From assembly GCA_030696435.1 (NCBI GenBank), contig JAUYSF010000187.1, positions 1-8,001 on the forward strand: a stretch of DNA of 8,001 nucleotides. Direction: 5' to 3'. Below the pieces are notes generated by a model. The model did no database searches and had not been told where the DNA came from. It saw nothing but the letters and a program-made list of their open reading frames with translations. This DNA comes from Desulfoprunum sp. GTDB taxonomy: Bacteria; Desulfobacterota; Desulfobulbia; Desulfobulbales; Desulfocapsaceae. Below, piece by piece: positions 7,131 to 8,001 of the stretch (its first letter is position 1; each line of letters opens with the position of its first letter). Both the position numbers and the translations under genes were made by a program.

Positions 7131-7158
7131 TTGCAAGGTCGGCCACGGAATGTATTAT
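7131..7158 (+). promoter_or_regulatory. Candidate sigma70-type promoter for the HD-GYP gene
   Basis: TTGCAA (7131-7136), 16 bases, TATTAT (7153-7158): four and five matches to the -35 and -10 consensus. A start near 7165 would give a leader of about 90 bases before GTG 7256. It diverges from the - strand promoter about 80 bases away. Confidence 0.4.
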
Positions 7159-7190
7159 GTGCCACCGAGGCATTTCTGCCCCTGTTGCCG

Positions 7191-7240
7191 GCCTGGTATC
7201 AGGCAAAAAGTTCCCGCTATTATAAAAATCGATCTTTTAT
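7191..7240 (+). promoter_or_regulatory. Two small dyads in the leader of the HD-GYP gene
   Basis: GCCTG-GTAT-CAGGC (7191-7204) is a perfect 5-bp stem with a tetraloop. ATAAAA (7222-7227) and TTTTAT (7235-7240) flank ATCGATC, giving a 6-base-arm dyad that ends just before the ribosome site AAGGAA (7244-7249). Neither matches a cyclic-di-GMP riboswitch that I can recognise. They could be operator sites or RNA stems that limit access to the ribosome site. Confidence 0.25.
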
Positions 7241-7255
7241 CTGAAGGAAAGCACT

Positions 7256-8001
7256 GTGTTGTTTCATGCCGCAAAACAGGTTGTATGCAAGAAATCCGTT
7301 CTTATCCCGTTGTTGTCCGGCCTCCTGCTTGTCGCGGCCCTTGGTCTTTTAGGTCGGCAGGATGGCCTGATGCAGAAGGCTGTTGACACCTTTCTGGTGG
7401 CCGGTTCCTCTCATACAACACCAACATGGGCAGGATCATTTTCCCAGCTCAGCTGTCTGTTTGTTTGGTTGAGCCTGTCGATCCTGTTTGCCTTCCGCCC
7501 TTCGCTCCTCTTCGCCGGCACGCTGATCTGGATCGGCGGAGTAATCACCGCGAGTGTGCTCCTGCTTTTTCTGGCAGGCAGCCTTGTTTCACCGGCCCAA
7601 CCTCTCATTGCAGCGATACTGCTTTTTTCGTTTTTGGTCCTCCTTGGCCGTGCCAAAGACGCTTGGGATCGAATGCTCTGGCAGCAGAGACGGGACGGGT
7701 TTCAGCAGAAAATACTCGAATCCCTGGCCTGTGCACTCGAGACGCGAGATCCCGAAAGTGGCGGTCATATCACCAGGATGCAGAATTATGTCAGGATTCT
7801 CTCTAATCGATTGGTGCGCTCGGGGCGTTATACCGAGACATTGACCCCGAGATATCGCCAGCTCCTTATTCATCTCACGTCCCTCCATGATATCGGCAAG
7901 GCGGGCATCAGGGAGGAAATCCTCCTCAAACCAGGGCGATTGACGGAAGGGGAGTATGAAGAGATGAAACGGCACGTCGAATACGGTGAGGCCCTTCTTC
8001 T
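7256..8001 (+). CDS. Membrane-anchored HD-GYP-type phosphodiesterase (partial, 3' end outside window)
   Basis: At least 248 residues, running off the right edge. Four membrane helices are likely at 14-33, 65-80, 84-107 and 116-131, with a short external loop of about 30 residues between the first and second. A cytoplasmic linker helix (132-155) leads to the start of an HD domain. There, ETRDPESGGHITRM (162-175, H171), the HD pair in LHDIGKAGI (H211, D212) and LLKPGRLTEGEYEEMKRH (H240) match the order and spacing of HD-GYP proteins, which hydrolyse cyclic-di-GMP. The GYP motif would lie beyond the edge, so the subtype is inferred. GTG 7256 is chosen because AAGGAA (7244-7249) lies six bases upstream and an in-frame TAA is at 7223-7225; TTG 7259 is the next option. 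The three closely spaced helices before the linker recall the membrane part of CHASE2 receptors, but no CHASE2 sensor domain is present. It is divergent from the ADP-ribosylglycohydrolase-like gene. Confidence 0.8.
   Translation, partial: MLFHAAKQVVCKKSVLIPLLSGLLLVAALGLLGRQDGLMQKAVDTFLVAGSSHTTPTWAGSFSQLSCLFVWLSLSILFAFRPSLLFAGTLIWIGGVITASVLLLFLAGSLVSPAQPLIAAILLFSFLVLLGRAKDAWDRMLWQQRRDGFQQKILESLACALETRDPESGGHITRMQNYVRILSNRLVRSGRYTETLTPRYRQLLIHLTSLHDIGKAGIREEILLKPGRLTEGEYEEMKRHVEYGEALL

Noticed and set aside
6964..7206. N-terminal extension of the ADP-ribosylglycohydrolase-like frame up to base 7206
   Set aside because: The extension has no family resemblance, covers the near-consensus promoter, and ATG 6963 has a strong ribosome binding site.
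7165..7255. Cyclic-di-GMP (GEMM) riboswitch upstream of the HD-GYP gene
   Set aside because: The leader is short and I find neither the conserved GEMM core sequences nor the paired P1b/P2 arrangement; only small unrelated dyads are present.
7426..7806. 126-codon + strand frame overlapping the HD-GYP gene
   Set aside because: The frame starting at 7256 gives membrane helices followed by clear HD motifs, so this other frame is a shadow.

Overview
The window looks like chromosomal DNA from an anaerobic, Gram-negative bacterium. A Desulfobacterota member of the Desulfobulbia type is my best guess. It rests on the moderately GC-rich codon use, a leucine biosynthesis gene close to E. coli LeuB, and a large membrane iron-sulfur regulator-like fusion; no rRNA or other marker confirms it. 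I see no tRNA, rRNA, CRISPR array, insertion sequence or phage gene.

Left part (1-2067, + strand): the tail of an unrecognised gene (ends 128), then two small, AT-richer genes that look translationally coupled (a four-helix membrane protein, 195-512, and a cysteine-rich probable zinc-ribbon protein, 516-878). These are followed by GC-rich leuB (994-2067, 3-isopropylmalate dehydrogenase, third step of leucine synthesis).

Middle (2110-5780, + strand): a divergent PRPP-synthetase homologue follows leuB closely and is closed by a probable terminator. Then comes the most striking gene of the window (3141-5780, 879 aa). It joins an N-terminal cyclic-nucleotide-binding (Crp-type) fold, a degenerate sigma54-activator AAA+ module without a DNA-binding domain, and a C-terminal NapH/NosR-type polytopic membrane module with a full [4Fe-4S] ferredoxin motif. 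It may be a membrane redox protein with a built-in sensory or scaffold head; the function is inferred only from domains.

Right part (5781-8001): a + strand terminator and a - strand terminator lie between the fusion gene and a convergent ADP-ribosylglycohydrolase/J1-crystallin-like gene (6058-6963, - strand). That gene has a near-consensus sigma70 promoter and a perfect hairpin in its leader. Divergent to it is a membrane-anchored HD-GYP-type (probable cyclic-di-GMP phosphodiesterase) gene, cut by the right edge. The two divergent genes share a 292-nt regulatory region. The window as a whole mixes housekeeping biosynthesis (leuB, prs-like) with signalling or redox genes (fusion protein, ADP-ribose-type hydrolase, HD-GYP); no single pathway ties them together from sequence alone.
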